Origin: Leucocoprinus leucothites
Taxonomy: Eukaryota > Basidiomycota > Agaricomycetes > Agaricales > Agaricaceae
Reading direction: 5' to 3'
Length of the DNA: 64,000 nucleotides
Assembly: GCA_013368445.1 (NCBI GenBank)
Contig: JAACJO010000013.1
Span: forward strand, 868,001 to 932,000
In this document: positions 23,438-34,369 of the stretch, piece by piece
Position numbering within the stretch: position 1 is the first letter of the stretch
How the letters are laid out: every line of letters starts with the position of its first letter
Program-made: the position numbers and the translations under genes
Notes under the pieces: model-generated
Database searches by the model: none
Told to the model about the DNA's origin: nothing
Seen by the model: the letters and a program-made list of their open reading frames with translations, nothing else

Positions 23438-24787
23438 CTAAGGTAAATTACCTTCACCATCTATGTTGAAGTTGGCTTCATCATCGTAATAAGGTTCGTA
23501 ATTGCTATCTTTGTATGGGGGTGTAAGGGGTCGGTCTCCTTCATAGACATGAGAAGTTCAACCGTGATGGGGACATCCATTTGGACTGCGTCCTCAATGG
23601 TTTGGATGGGAGGAACAGACTGAGGTCTGGAGACGACTATACTGTCTTCCTCATGGTGCAGGTTTATGGCCTCATCATGGTGTAAAAGTAGGGTTGTAGG
23701 TTGGGCTGAGGGAGGTGGTGTTAACGGCTGCAGGTGTTGGATTATGTCATTCGGATCAAAGTCTGATGGCATTGGTGATGGGGGCGCTGTGATTGCCGGT
23801 TGGTACACTGGACTGTTGGGGCTGTACTCTGGTAGGTCCGGAGATGGACTGTAGAGTAAGAGCCTTGGCGGCATCGACTCCTTCGGTAATCGAAAGTGCT
23901 GCCAGGGTGACTGGGGGTAGATCCTGTCAAGCAATTCCTTTATGAGGATTTTGGGAACAATACTTGGTGAAATGGCTGGGGGCGAAAGTGTTGCACCAGG
24001 TGCAATGATATCCTGGGCAAAGCGTCTTGATATGACCCATTCTGTGACATATGTTGCAGGTTCGACTAGTACATCCAGGGTGAGTTGCGTCTCAATTGGT
24101 ATTTCAAGGAGGCTCATTAGTAGGTGTTGGAGGGGGTGTACTCGGTAATATGGCATTGTGTGTAGCCACATCATCATGTTGTTGAGGTTTGACACTAGGT
24201 GGGGAAGTTTTTCCCTCATCATCAGCTGAGGCATGCTCAGGATTCTGTGCACGTCGCTCTGTAGCTTGTTGACGCTTGAGTGTAGCGAGGTAATCTCCGT
24301 CCGGGTCAGTGCATTTGACTCGTTGGATGATGTTCTGACTATAGGGACCCCTAGGGATATGGCGTGCCACATTACTAAGGTGGTAGTCCATTTCTTCCTG
24401 GAGATGCTTATATTCACTTCTTGCAGAAGCAAGAGCATCAAGGTGATTCCCGATGTTGTAGACATATGAAGTGAGTCTAGGATTACTGCCATAAGCAGAC
24501 AGAAAGTCAATGGCTGTCTGTTCTCGAAGAAATGCGCATTGTAGGGTGGCATTCTCTTTATAGGGTGAAGAGTTTTCACTGCTAGTGTCTCCGCCTACAC
24601 TATCTCCGGCAGGGGATTTGGTGCCTTGTTCTTGCAATGGGGCAAGACTAGGACTTTCTTCAACCTTGTTCACATCGTCAATGGTGTTGGTCAGTGTAGT
24701 AGGAGGGGTAATAGGTGAGGGTGATTCACAAATAATAGTTCCAAAGACTGGTACTGTTGGTTGTTCACTGACTTCTGAAGTAGTCAT
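23438..24787 (-). pseudogene. gypsy extra ORF downstream of the chromodomain, with two zinc knuckles
   Basis: A third reading unit between pol and the 3' LTR, starting 15 bp after the pol stop with MTTSEVSEQPTVPVFG. The first 228 residues are open: an acidic Ser/Pro-rich N-terminus, then a helical region (ALASARSEYKHLQEEMDYHL), then PTPTNEPP. The same frame continues past TGA codons and holds CNICHRMGHIKTLC (CX2CX4HX4C) and CTWCNTFAPSHFTKYC. It ends near 23438 with PYYDDEANFNIDGEGNLP. The stops sit where CGA is expected. Zinc knuckles bind nucleic acid in Gag proteins, so this looks like a second Gag-like or nucleocapsid-like protein. I do not know a named family for it. Confidence 0.65.
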
Positions 24788-25573
24788 TGAAGCTGGGGAA
24801 TGTTAAGAGAGATTGTGCTGGGTTTTATACTCTTGAATAATTTCTTTTGAATTTTCAAGATTTTTCTCTGGTTCCCATGAGTCTTCAGTAGGTCCGTATC
24901 CTTTCCAGTGAATTAGGTATTCTATTTTTGTTCCAGAGCGTAGTCTGCAAGTTCTATGATTTAGGACTGCTTTGACTTTGTATTGTTCTTCTCCTGAGAT
25001 AAGAACAGGTGGTAGTTTAGGGTTGTGTTTACCATAAACGTCGTTCTCAGTTTGTTATGTATATTGATTATATCTAGCATTTGTTCCATCTACAATACAA
25101 AGTCGATATTAGCTTTACTTAAGTAATATTGCAATTATGTTTTCCTTATATTTGTCTTTGTATTTTCTAGTTTGTTTTGACTTATTTATCTTGACTTGTT
25201 ATAACTTATTATTGTTTGTTTGGTTTTGTTTACATTTTGATGACATGTGATTATTAAATATAGCTGTGCTATATTTGGACTTATCTTGTGATCAATCAGA
25301 TGATCAAAGAAGAACTTCTAAAGCTTCTTTGACAGATCGTGTCTTATATAGTTTAATTAGTGTTAAGGAAGCTGTATGCTTCTCTTCTTTCATTAGAAGC
25401 CCTTAGCCCTAGTTAATATTAGATACAGACTTGTATTGTATATAAGTCGTCGACATCCACCAAGGAGAAACATTGTTTCTACTTGGTTAGGTGGAGACTC
25501 AATACGAGCCTTTATCTATACAAAGTCAAATTGAACTTAAGCTCTAAAGATCTCAATTACTGAAGTCTTACTA

Positions 25574-26899
25574 CTCATGACAATCAAAAGTGAGTCACAT
25601 TTTGTGACAAACACGCTCGTGTGATTTCGAGAACCAAGAATTGTTTTGCGTATTGCTCCTACTATACTTGCTCAATCTACTCAATATGTCACCTTCTGAG
25701 AACTCACGTCTTGAATATGATACTCCAATAAAAAATCGACTGGTTGGATACTACCAAGCCACCCAAAATATTGCTGAAGCCTCGAGAGAGGTTGGGGTGA
25801 AATATCATGCAGCTCGGAAAATCATCCATAAATTTGAAGACACTGGCTCAACAGACAATTGCTCCCGGTCAGGCCGTCTCAGGGCCCTAACGGACCGCAT
25901 GGAATGCCGAGTTATCCGCGAATCCCTCAAGAACCGCCGAAAACCATTTGCTGATATTGCAAATGATCTTAGTTTGGAGGGTGGTGGACAATCAGTCCGT
26001 CGTGCACTTGCGAGGGCTGGTTATCACCGGAGAGTTGCTAGAAGGGTTCCTTTCTTAACCAAAAGGCATTGTCGCCAGCGATTGGCGTGGGCACGACAGT
26101 TTAGAAGGTGGAAGAAGAAGCAGTTCTCGCAGATCATCTTTTCAGATAAATGCTATATTTATCTTGGTGATAAAAATGGCCGAGTTTATGTGACGCAACG
26201 TCCTGATGAAGTCCTCCGAGAGGATTGCCTTGTTCCACAGTTCACACAGTCACCAATACGCGTCATGGTGTGGGGGTGTATCATGGATGGGAAGAAGGGG
26301 CCACTGGTTGTTTTGGACTATCCTGGTGGTAAAGGTGGTGGAATGACCTCTGCCCGCTATCAGCAGCAAGTCCTTGATGGGGTGTTGGAGGACTTCTATT
26401 GGGATGCACGTGAGGAACATAGTCGTGTTTTTTTCCAGCAGGACAATGCTGCTTCACACATGAGTAATTCAACGAAGGCTTGGTTTATGTCACATCACAT
26501 ACCCCTCTTTCCCCATCCGGCATCATCTCCTGACATGAATCCCATCGAGGGCATTTGGCATGAACTCAAAAAAATTATTAGACAGTCCCCTCATCCCCCC
26601 TCATCACTTGATACACTCAAAGCTACAGTCCAGGCTGCATGGGATGAGTTATCTATTGATATAATCAACAAATATGTTGGATCCATGGAACATCGTGTTC
26701 AGTCTGTCATCCTAGCTCAAGGTGGTCACACTCGATACTAACTATCTACTATGAATGTATACCATGTATATAATTCTATCATATAAAAATTTGGCAGTGT
26801 TTTGATGTTTGAGGGTTGAAGCGCACCGGAAAGTTTCGCCCAGTATTGAGAATCAGAGTCTCATATTATGTAATGTGACTCACTTTTGATTGTCACGAG
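25574..26899 (+). mobile_element. Tc1/mariner transposon Tc1-1, apparently intact (1,326 bp)
   Basis: TIRs begin CTC(A/G)TGACAATCAAAAG and are near-identical for about 28 bp. TA duplications lie at 25572-25573 and 26900-26901, and the LTR sequence is continuous once the element is removed. It contains one uninterrupted transposase gene. Confidence 0.92.
25641..26741 (+). CDS. Tc1-type DD34E transposase
   Basis: Cut-and-paste transposase of 366 residues, or 351 if the ATG at 25686 (MSPSENSRLEYDTP) is used. The leader from 25641 is very leucine-rich, so the second ATG may be the real start. Helix-turn-helix domains lie at about residues 35-130 (NIAEASREVGVKYHAARKII). The catalytic triad is Asp in FSDKCYIYLG, Asp in FQQDNAASHMS, and Glu in NPIEGIWHELK. 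Exactly 34 residues separate the last two, the Tc1 spacing. The frame is fully open and the TIRs are intact, unlike every other element here, so this is likely a recent insertion and may be active. Confidence 0.92.
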   Translation: MFCVLLLLYLLNLLNMSPSENSRLEYDTPIKNRLVGYYQATQNIAEASREVGVKYHAARKIIHKFEDTGSTDNCSRSGRLRALTDRMECRVIRESLKNRRKPFADIANDLSLEGGGQSVRRALARAGYHRRVARRVPFLTKRHCRQRLAWARQFRRWKKKQFSQIIFSDKCYIYLGDKNGRVYVTQRPDEVLREDCLVPQFTQSPIRVMVWGCIMDGKKGPLVVLDYPGGKGGGMTSARYQQQVLDGVLEDFYWDAREEHSRVFFQQDNAASHMSNSTKAWFMSHHIPLFPHPASSPDMNPIEGIWHELKKIIRQSPHPPSSLDTLKATVQAAWDELSIDIINKYVGSMEHRVQSVILAQGGHTRY

Positions 26900-29800
26900 T
26901 ATTATAATCGCCATATTATAACTCTGACTTAGTAAACGACTTTGTTGCTTACCGAGAAGGAGTCCCCTTTGATAAGATCAATTTGATACTTATCGCACCA
27001 GCTTAGGACCAGGCCGGCGTCACTATAACACAGTTACTGGCATGAGAAGTGAAGTGTGGAACTTGTTGTGAATCTTCCATTTTTGTGGTAGTTTGAGTTC
27101 GTAGTTGACTGGAGAGGTCTTTCTAATAATAGTAAATGGACCTTCTCTTCTTTGATTAAGCTTCTTAGAAGCATAGGGCAAAGGGAGATTTCGGTTATCT
27201 AACCAAACTCGGTCTCCTACTTTGAATGGTGTCCATGGTTGGTTCTTTCGTTGAGCCATCATGAGACATGTTCATTCATGTGCCTCTAGGGCTGCTTCTC
27301 GGACTTGTTCCAAGAATAGAGACTTCTCATTGATAGAAGGTGTGTCTGTCTCTATATCTGAGATAAACGCTTGTGGGTTATATCCCAAAATTAATCCGTA
27401 TGGTGAGTGTTTTCTTCCAGAATGGGGTTTCGTATTGTGTACAAATTCAATCATTGGAAGTGCTCATTTCCATATAGTTGGATTTTGTGATGTGTAAACT
27501 GCTAAATAAAACTCAATTTCTTGGTTGTACCTTTCGGTAGTACCGTCTGTCTGTGGATGATATGCTGTAGACAGGGCTGGTGTAATATTGAGTTTTTCAT
27601 ATAGTTTTTGCATTGATTTAGCAGCAAATCATGGATCTCGATCTAAGATTATTTTGTTAGGTGTTCTGTATTTCGAAAATACTTTGTCAATAAGAATTTC
27701 AGCAATACCATCAGCATTTACTGTCTTCTTTGTTGGAGTTAGGATTATCCCTTTCGTAAGTCCATGGTCCACTATGGACAATATACAATCATATCCATCA
27801 TCAGGTGGTAGATCTGTGATAAGATCCATGGATATTTGGGAAAAGGGCCTTGTGGAAGAAGGGCCTTTAATTGGTTGCATTGGTGGTTTAACCGGATGAC
27901 AGTTGATCTTGTATTGTTGACAAATAGGGCATCCTTTGATGTAGTTCTGAACATATGTGTTCATTCCAGGCCAGTAAATTAATTTAGATAGTTTATGGAA
28001 TGTTTCGGCTGTTCCTGGGTGTCCTGATGTCTCATGATCATGTACACATTGTAGAAGTCTTCTTTTTAGTTCGGCATCTTCAGGTATCACATGTCTTCCC
28101 TGATATTTATAAATGCCATCATCTTCTGTGAATCTTTCAGATGGGGCGATCTTCTCTTGTTTATTTTTAATTTCTTCTTTAATTTCCTCAGAAAGGAAGT
28201 TAATGAATTTTTCTGATGGTATCGCAACTAGATCTTCGTTATCCTTTCCATCTGGGACTAGGTCTGGTCTTCTACTCAATGCGTCAGCAAGAGTATTTTT
28301 GTTGCCAGCCAAGTGCTTTATGGAGTAATGGAAGTGTGTCATGTATAGCCTCCATCTGGCTTGTCTTCAATTTAATTGTTGTGGTTCTCGCCATCTGGTG
28401 AGGTTCTCGTGATCAGACCATATGATGATAGGGTGTGCTGATCCTTCGAGGTAGTGTCACCATTCCTTTAGTGCTCTAATAATAGCAAGGAATTCTTGGT
28501 CGGACACATGATAGTTTTGTTCCGCAGGGTTAAGGGTTTGTGAGTAATAAGCCACAGGGTGCTTATCTCCGTTTGAATCTCTTTGGAGTAGTACTGCACC
28601 GGTAGCAAATGCAGAAGCATCACATTCGATTTCGAATGGCTTTGATTCATCAACTATTTGAAGTATAGGTTGTTTAAGGAATTGTTCCTTGAGCTTCTCA
28701 AAGCTTTTCTGTGCTTCTGGGTTCCATCCGAATTTCGTTGTTTTACAAAGTAATGCATTAAGTGGTTGTGCAATAGCTGAGAAGTTGTGAATGAATTTGC
28801 GATAGAAGTTGTAGAAACTAATAAACTGTCTGATATTTTGGACAGACTTGGGTACAGGCTAATCCTGTATTCCCTTAAGTTTGACTGGGTCCATCTCAAT
28901 AGAGTCAGGAGTTATGATAACTCCGAGATACTCTAGATGTTGCTTCTTGAATTCGCATTTCTCAGTCTTTAAATACAACTCGTTCTGTTGTAGAATCTTC
29001 AAGACTTGTTTAGTAAGTCTTTTGAGTTGTTCCTTTGTTTTCGCATGGATAAGGATGTCATCCATATAGATAATAACTCCGCCTTTCTCAGTAAGGTCTT
29101 TAAAGATGTGATCCATCATGGATTGGAAGGTAGCGGGGGATTTGTCATTCCAAAGAACATGACTGTGGGTTCATATAACCCATTAGGAGTGTGGAATGCT
29201 GCTTTCCATTCATGTCCTTCATGGATTCGGACATTATTATATCCTAGTCAGACATCTAACTTGGTAAACCAATTAGATCCTTTGAGTTTATCCATGATTC
29301 GTGATATGCTTGGTATAGGGTGAGCATTCTTTATCGTATTCTTGTTAAGGAATTGATAATCTTGACATGGATGTAAGTCTCCTCCTTTCTTTCCTACAAA
29401 GAAGAAAGAAGAGGCCATTGGTGATTTGGATTTCTGAATATATCCCTTTCATAGGTTTTCAGAGATAAACTTATCAAGTTCAGTTCTCTCCTGAGGTGTC
29501 AGGTGATAAACTGGCATTTGTTTGGGTTCAAATTCAGGTATAGTCTCGATTTTGTGATCCCAAGGACGTCTGGGTGGTAATTTCTCAGATTCGTCTTTAT
29601 TGAAGACTTTGAGAAACTGATGAAATTTCTTTGGTATGGCTTTCACAGGGTCTGATTCCCTTTTAGGTTTAGTAGCTGAGTTGTGAAGTTGTTGTGATGT
29701 GTTGGATTTCACATTGATCTCATAATACAACTGATTGATAGAATCAGTTTTCGCTTTGGTTAATTTGATCATATGGGAGTTTTCATCTCGCCAACGTAAT

Positions 29801-30191
29801 GACAGTTTCTGCCAATCAATGTCGGGGTTGAATCTCTTTAACCATGTGATTCCTAAGAATAGTTGGTTTGATCCAAGTTTGACTATTCTTGGAGAGATCG
29901 TCATAATCTTGTTGTTCACTTCTATTTTTAATTTCGTATAGTGAGTACAACTTCCTGATAGATTTTGTGTTCTGTCAGCATTATGGATTTTGATTGCCTT
30001 TTTCATTTTGAATTTTGGCAAGTTGTAGGTATCGACTAATTGCAGGTCAATAAATTCTCCACTAGCTCCTGAGTTGAGTAGTGCTTGTAGGTTGTGTTTT
30101 GCTCTTGTTGTATGGAGCAATATTGGTATGTGTACTGTTAATCCTTTATTCAATTGAAGATTGATGATGTCCATCTGATCTTCATGAGTAC

Positions 30192-31691
30192 TCAAAAATT
30201 TTCATATGAGTATTCTTGAAATGGATCATTTTCATCACTGGCTTGTTCTATTTCGTAAACCATGGCATCTGGATCTTTCCTTTTAGGCTTGAAAGGTCTA
30301 CGATTCCCTTGTTTTGGTTTGGACTGGGACTTCTGCGTCTGCTTCGATCCCATGTTTGTCTTTCCTCTTGACTTAAACCAAACCTTCCTTGCCGGACAAG
30401 ATTTAGCGAAATGTCCTTTCTTGTGGCAGAAGAAGCATTCTCCTCTCTTGAGTGCGATTCTCTGCTCATCGGTGAGAACATTATTGATGATGTGGGAGTA
30501 TAGTGAACCATAGACATCTCTGTCTGTGTTGCTTGGTCCTTCATTGTACGTTTGGTTGATGTCTTCTCCTTCACTCTCCTCTTCTTCAGGATTATCATCA
30601 TCCTCTGTGCCAAGTTCATATATACCTCTGTCATCTGCTTCCCGATCATCTTCGACTGATAATCGGTATATTCCTCTTGATATTCTGTCAATATCCATGT
30701 CCCACTCAGATCGTCTGGGTCTAGGTAGGGGTTGACTATAGACATCATTATATCGTGGTTGGGATCCATGTTGTCTACTATTCTTTTTGGTCTTTCTTGA
30801 TCTGTTTGAAGATCCTGGATTAGAATTTCCAATGTGGTATCTCCTTTGCTCTTGGACAACTTTGTATGCTTGTCTTGCAGCAGTTTTCCACTCTGCGAGG
30901 GTTTGGGGGTCAGCTCAGATTGCTTTGAATCTGACATTGTTGTCAAGTCCTTCAGCGAAGTAGGATCGGAGAGAAGTGCTGTTAGTAAGTCCTGCACGTG
31001 AGGTGAGGACGGAAAAATTGGCGATGTATTCTTCGATGTATTTGTTTCGTTGTCTATAATAGCGGAGCTCTCTTTCAGCCTCAAAGCTCTGTTGTGTTGG
31101 AGTGAATGACTGTTCGAGCGCATCCTTGAATTCATCGAAGGTGTGTGGGGTGTATCCTGCTTGGGTAGCTGCAGTTGCTTGACTAAGTCTGTAATCCTGT
31201 TGCCATAGCTTGGCAGCTCCATCGAGTAATCCAAGGGTGTAGTTGATTCTTGATTGGTCATCTGTGACATTGTATGAGTCAAAGTAGAGTTCGACTTCGG
31301 CCATCCATGGTCTGTAATAGCTTGGGTTGCCATCAAACCTGTTGGGCTTTGGGAATTTAAGCTGGAATCCTGCTTGAGGTTGTGCCATTGGGTTTGGCGG
31401 GGGGTTTGGATTAGGATTTGGTGGTCCTCCTCCTGGTCCTCCTGGTCCTCCAGGCGGATTACCTCTGGGACTTGGTGGTCCTCCTTGTGGATTTGGTGGT
31501 GGCAGTGTGGGGCTTCTTTGATTTGAAGAACCTCCTGTGTTGGTGACAGCTGCTTTTGCTTTCCCTTTTGTTTGGGTGTTAGCAGGTACAGTGATGGTGG
31601 TACTGGCTGTAGCAACGTTGGGATTGGTTGTTGGTAAGGTACTGGTGTTGGGATTGCAAACACACACCCGAGTCCTGGTCTCTGTTCCCAT
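30192..31691 (-). pseudogene. gypsy Gag with CCHC zinc knuckle
   Basis: Capsid and nucleocapsid precursor. It starts MGTETRTRVCVCNPNT; a Pro/Gly-rich linker leads to the retrotransposon Gag domain (FDGNPSYYRPWMAEVELYF, WQQDYRL, RYYRQRNKYIEEYIANFSVL). A TGA at about 30915 follows RFKAI; the same frame resumes ADPQTLAEWKTAARQAY, and CGA to TGA explains the stop. An acidic segment (EDDDNPEEEESEGED) and the zinc knuckle CFFCHKKGHFAKSC at about 30405-30447 follow, then a basic tail. Apart from that one stop the frame is open to 30192, where pol overlaps by a few bases. Confidence 0.85.
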
Positions 31692-31828
31692 TATGTTCTG
31701 TTACATTCTACTTGCTACTATCGCCATATATTACCCCCGTCTCTTATTGTGCCATGATTGTATCCGAGACTTATTGTCTCTATTGTGTAGTCTAGTATTA
31801 TATAAATAATGTACATAGACTGTAAGTC

Positions 31829-31983
31829 CTTCAGCTCTCCTTCGAGAGGCTGAAGTGAGTTCTCTTTTGTCGCCACCTTACTACTATACTAATCTTCTCT
31901 CTTAGTATATATTGTACTATTCTTACAGGTATTCATTATAGCTCTCCTTCGAGAGGCTGAATATATATTGTACTATTCTTACA
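31829..31983. repeat. Repeated small palindrome in the gag leader
   Basis: CAGC-TCTC-CTTC-GAGA-GGCTG forms a stem-loop at 31829-31855 and recurs at about 31937-31963. The flanking text TATATATTGTACTATTCTTACA also occurs twice (31906-31928 and 31961-31983). It lies between the pre-gag ORF and gag. Confidence 0.6.
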
Positions 31984-31999
31984 ACTGGTACTGGCAATA

Positions 32000-32770
32000 C
32001 TGGTGGGGGGATTGGTAAAGCTAAAGGGGATAGGGTTCATAATGGGACTGAGGAACCTTGGGCTATGTCCAAAGGCTGGGCTCGAGGAGTAAGAAGGGGG
32101 TCTATCGAGTCTGGGCTTTTCTGGGGATTTAAGTTTGAGCTTATCGATTGCCCTTGCGAGTGCTTCTGCCTCCTCTTCTGTTTGATTTCCTTCAGATTCC
32201 TGTTGGCTTCTTTCTCCACTGTCTGTTCCTTCTTTGTCTTCTTCTTTGTCTTCTTCATCAAATTCAGATTCTTCTGAGCTTGGAGTGTTAACTCTGGGCT
32301 CTGAATGATTGTCTTGTGTGGTGTCTTCAGTTCTTGGGATAATGTCAAGGACTGGTTCTGGTTCGATGGTCCTGCTAGATTCTGTAGGGGTTTCTGGAAA
32401 TGGAGTTTGTCGTTTCCTTGCTTCTTCAGTGTACTGTTCTGGGGTAACATCTCAAAGTTCTTCAAGACCAGCTCCTCTTTCAATTTGTTGTTTGACAGTT
32501 CTGTGAAGTTGCTTGTGACCAAGCGCAGCATATTCGGCTTCAAGGACTCCTTCTTGTTCTTTCTTGATTGGGACATAGGCAACTTTCCCTTTGTGTTCTT
32601 TAATGTAATAGAATCTTCCTGATCCTTTACTTCTGTAGAACCTAGTTCTTCGGGTTTCACTGTAGTAGGTACTGTAGGATTCCTCTGGGAATTCTCTTCT
32701 TGCAAAGATTTTGACCTGTCTTGCAAACTCTGCTGGGTCCGTTGTGGACTATGTTTATGGGTGCCTAGAG
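32000..32770 (-). pseudogene. gypsy pre-gag ORF, acidic tail
   Basis: Between the 5' LTR and gag a minus-strand frame reads TDPAEFARQVKIFARREF, then YYSETRRTRFYRSKGSGRF, EGVLEAEYAALGHKQLHRTV and a long acidic Pro/Ser-rich tail (SEESEFDEEDKEEDKEGT) ending near 32000. One TGA near 32455 interrupts it, at a position where CGA gives EELRDVTPEQY. The longest open frame here (32726-32037) is a different frame with low-complexity text and is probably not used. No known domain; it may be an upstream part of Gag or a separate accessory protein. Confidence 0.5.
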
Positions 32771-33309
32771 AGACACCTGGTATGGTCTTAAATGGTAGAT
32801 TGTCCTTAAGACAATTATCACACTTGCAGTTTGATTCTGCCGTGATTGGAAAATTAGTTTATAGTCGCTTTGGACTCACCTTTATAGTCACTAGGACTGT
32901 GTATTTATAGTCTCTTAAGACTTTCAACAGATAAACTGTCTTCCGAGTATTTACCCTTGGGTCTGGTATTCTTCAGAGATATGCCTAATCTTCTGGCAAT
33001 TTTCTCCCTTCCGAGTATCTACCCTCGGGTCTGGTATCTTATTTGAGATTCAGGTACAATGACCTTAGCTCTCACAAGCCTCCAAATGTTTTAAGAGCAT
33101 GGGTATCCACTCAGATCAATAAGAGTGATCCTCAACTATTCCACTAGTTGGCAATATGTGTCGACCCTCTCTTCATTGTTATGCACAATAGTTTTGGGAC
33201 AGTTTGTGTGATAACCATGATAACCCAAATCGACAGTGTTTGAAACGTTGTTGGGTTACTGGGCAAAGTAATGGCTCTGTGCTAACAGAGAAGGATTGCT
33301 TCTACTTAA

Positions 33310-33970
33310 TGTTATAGTGACGCTGGCCCAGTCCTAAGCTGGCACGATAAGTATCGGGTTGATCTTATCAAAGGGGACTCCTTCTTGGTAAGCAACAAAG
33401 TCGTTTACTAAGTCAGAGTTATAATATGGCGATTATAATAGTAAGACTTCAGTAATTGAGATCTTTAGAGCTTAAGTTCAATTTGACTTTGTATAGATAA
33501 AGGCTCGTATTGAGTCTCCACCTAACCAAGTAGAAACGATGATTCTCCTTGGTAGATGTTGACAACTTATATACAATACAAGTCTGTATCTAATATTAAC
33601 TAGGGCTAAGGGCTTCTAATGAAAGAAGAGAAGCGTACAGCTTCCTTAACACTAATTAAACTATATAAGACATGATCTGTCAAAGAAGCTTTAGAAGTTC
33701 TTCTAAAGAAGTTCTTTGATCATCTGATCGATCACAAGGTAAGTCCAAATATAGCACAGCTATATTTAATAATCACATGTCATCAAAATGTAAACAAAAC
33801 CAAACAAACAATAATAAGTTATAACAAGTCAAGATAAATAAGTCAAAACAAACTAGAAAATACAAAGACAAATATAAGGAAAACATAATTGCAATATTAC
33901 TTAAGTAAAGCTAATATCGACTTTGTATTGTAGATGGAACAAATGCTAGATATAATCAATCTACATAACA
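33310..33970 (-). repeat. gypsy 5' LTR
   Basis: 661 bp, direct repeat of 22724-23387. GGCTC follows at 33971-33975. Confidence 0.92.
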
Positions 33971-34369
33971 GGCTCCATAATTGAGGAAATTCCTTATTAT
34001 GGAGGAGATATGGATGAATGCCCACCGTCGCTGAGGTTAACTCCTCTGGCTGATCCGATGCTCAAATCCAACTCTGAGGGGGAGGATTCTGATGGGTGGA
34101 CTTCTGGGTTGTGGACAACGCAAGTCTTTTCTTCTATCTTTGATTGGATTAACACTAATACAGTAATGCCACAGCACAACCGAGAAAGGGCCTGTTGCCC
34201 TACTCGAGCCTGCTCCCATGTGAGTGCTCCTGGCCATGCTGAATATTTTTGCAGACTAGTTATATCATCTCTGGCTCCTGTATATACTTGTCTTGTATTG
34301 CACACTATTTTGGTCACTCCTATGGGGCTTTTATTAAATTGTGATTTGACCTCTGTGCTGCACTATGTA

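Larger units (their letters stand above)
25053..27030 (+). repeat. Solo gypsy LTR inserted in the integrase-chromodomain junction
   Basis: A lone LTR of the same family as the host element, in opposite orientation, with its own target duplication CAGTT at 25048-25052 and 27031-27035. Without the Tc1 inside it is about 650 bp. Solo LTRs arise by recombination between the two LTRs of a full element. Because it has its own duplication it is a separate insertion and not a third LTR of the host. Confidence 0.9.
24803..30195 (-). pseudogene. gypsy pol: protease, RT, RNase H, integrase, chromodomain
   Basis: Starts near 30195 (MSTHEDQMDIINLQL). The aspartic protease site reads LLNSGASGEF, with Asn where the catalytic Asp is expected. 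RT has IIYMDDILIH near 29060, RNase H ECDASAFATGAVLL near 28620. The integrase has the HHCC finger (HDHETSGH...CPICQQYK) and DDE region (MDLITDLP, ILDRDP, PQTDGTTERYNQEIE). It is split by the solo LTR at 25053-27030, after FHTSLLMPV, and resumes with NDVYGKHNPKLPP and a chromodomain (KIEYLIHWKGYGPTEDSWEP), ending KTQHNLS at 24803. About eight in-frame stops (for example at 29449, 28859 and 27629) and the protease change make it inactive. Confidence 0.88.
22724..33970 (-). mobile_element. Ty3/gypsy chromovirus with extra ORFs, carrying a nested solo LTR
   Basis: Inserted in copia-A with target duplications GGCTC at 22719-22723 and 33971-33975. LTRs lie at 22724-23387 (3', 664 bp) and 33310-33970 (5', 661 bp). 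Coding is on the minus strand, and a purine tract (complement of 23388-23400) adjoins the 3' LTR, which fixes the orientation. Without the inserted solo LTR and its Tc1 the element is about 9.26 kb. Order on the minus strand: 5' LTR, acidic pre-gag ORF, gag with zinc knuckle, protease-RT-RNase H-integrase-chromodomain, a further zinc-knuckle ORF, 3' LTR. I could not recognise the primer-binding site. Confidence 0.93.

Noticed and set aside
23461..24579. 372-residue minus-strand open frame
   Set aside because: The frame with two zinc knuckles is continuous with the ATG at 24787; its stops are of the CGA-to-TGA kind.
25053..27030. A third LTR belonging to the gypsy element, or two gypsy elements head to head
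   Set aside because: It has its own 5-bp duplication (CAGTT) and interrupts pol between integrase and chromodomain, so it is a separate solo insertion.
30248..31663. 471-residue minus-strand open frame
   Set aside because: It overlaps gag in another frame; the gag frame has the Gag domain and zinc knuckle, while this one is low-complexity text.
32037..32726. 229-residue minus-strand open frame in the gypsy leader
   Set aside because: Another frame reads as more protein-like text and needs only one CGA-to-TGA change; the longer open frame is compositionally odd.
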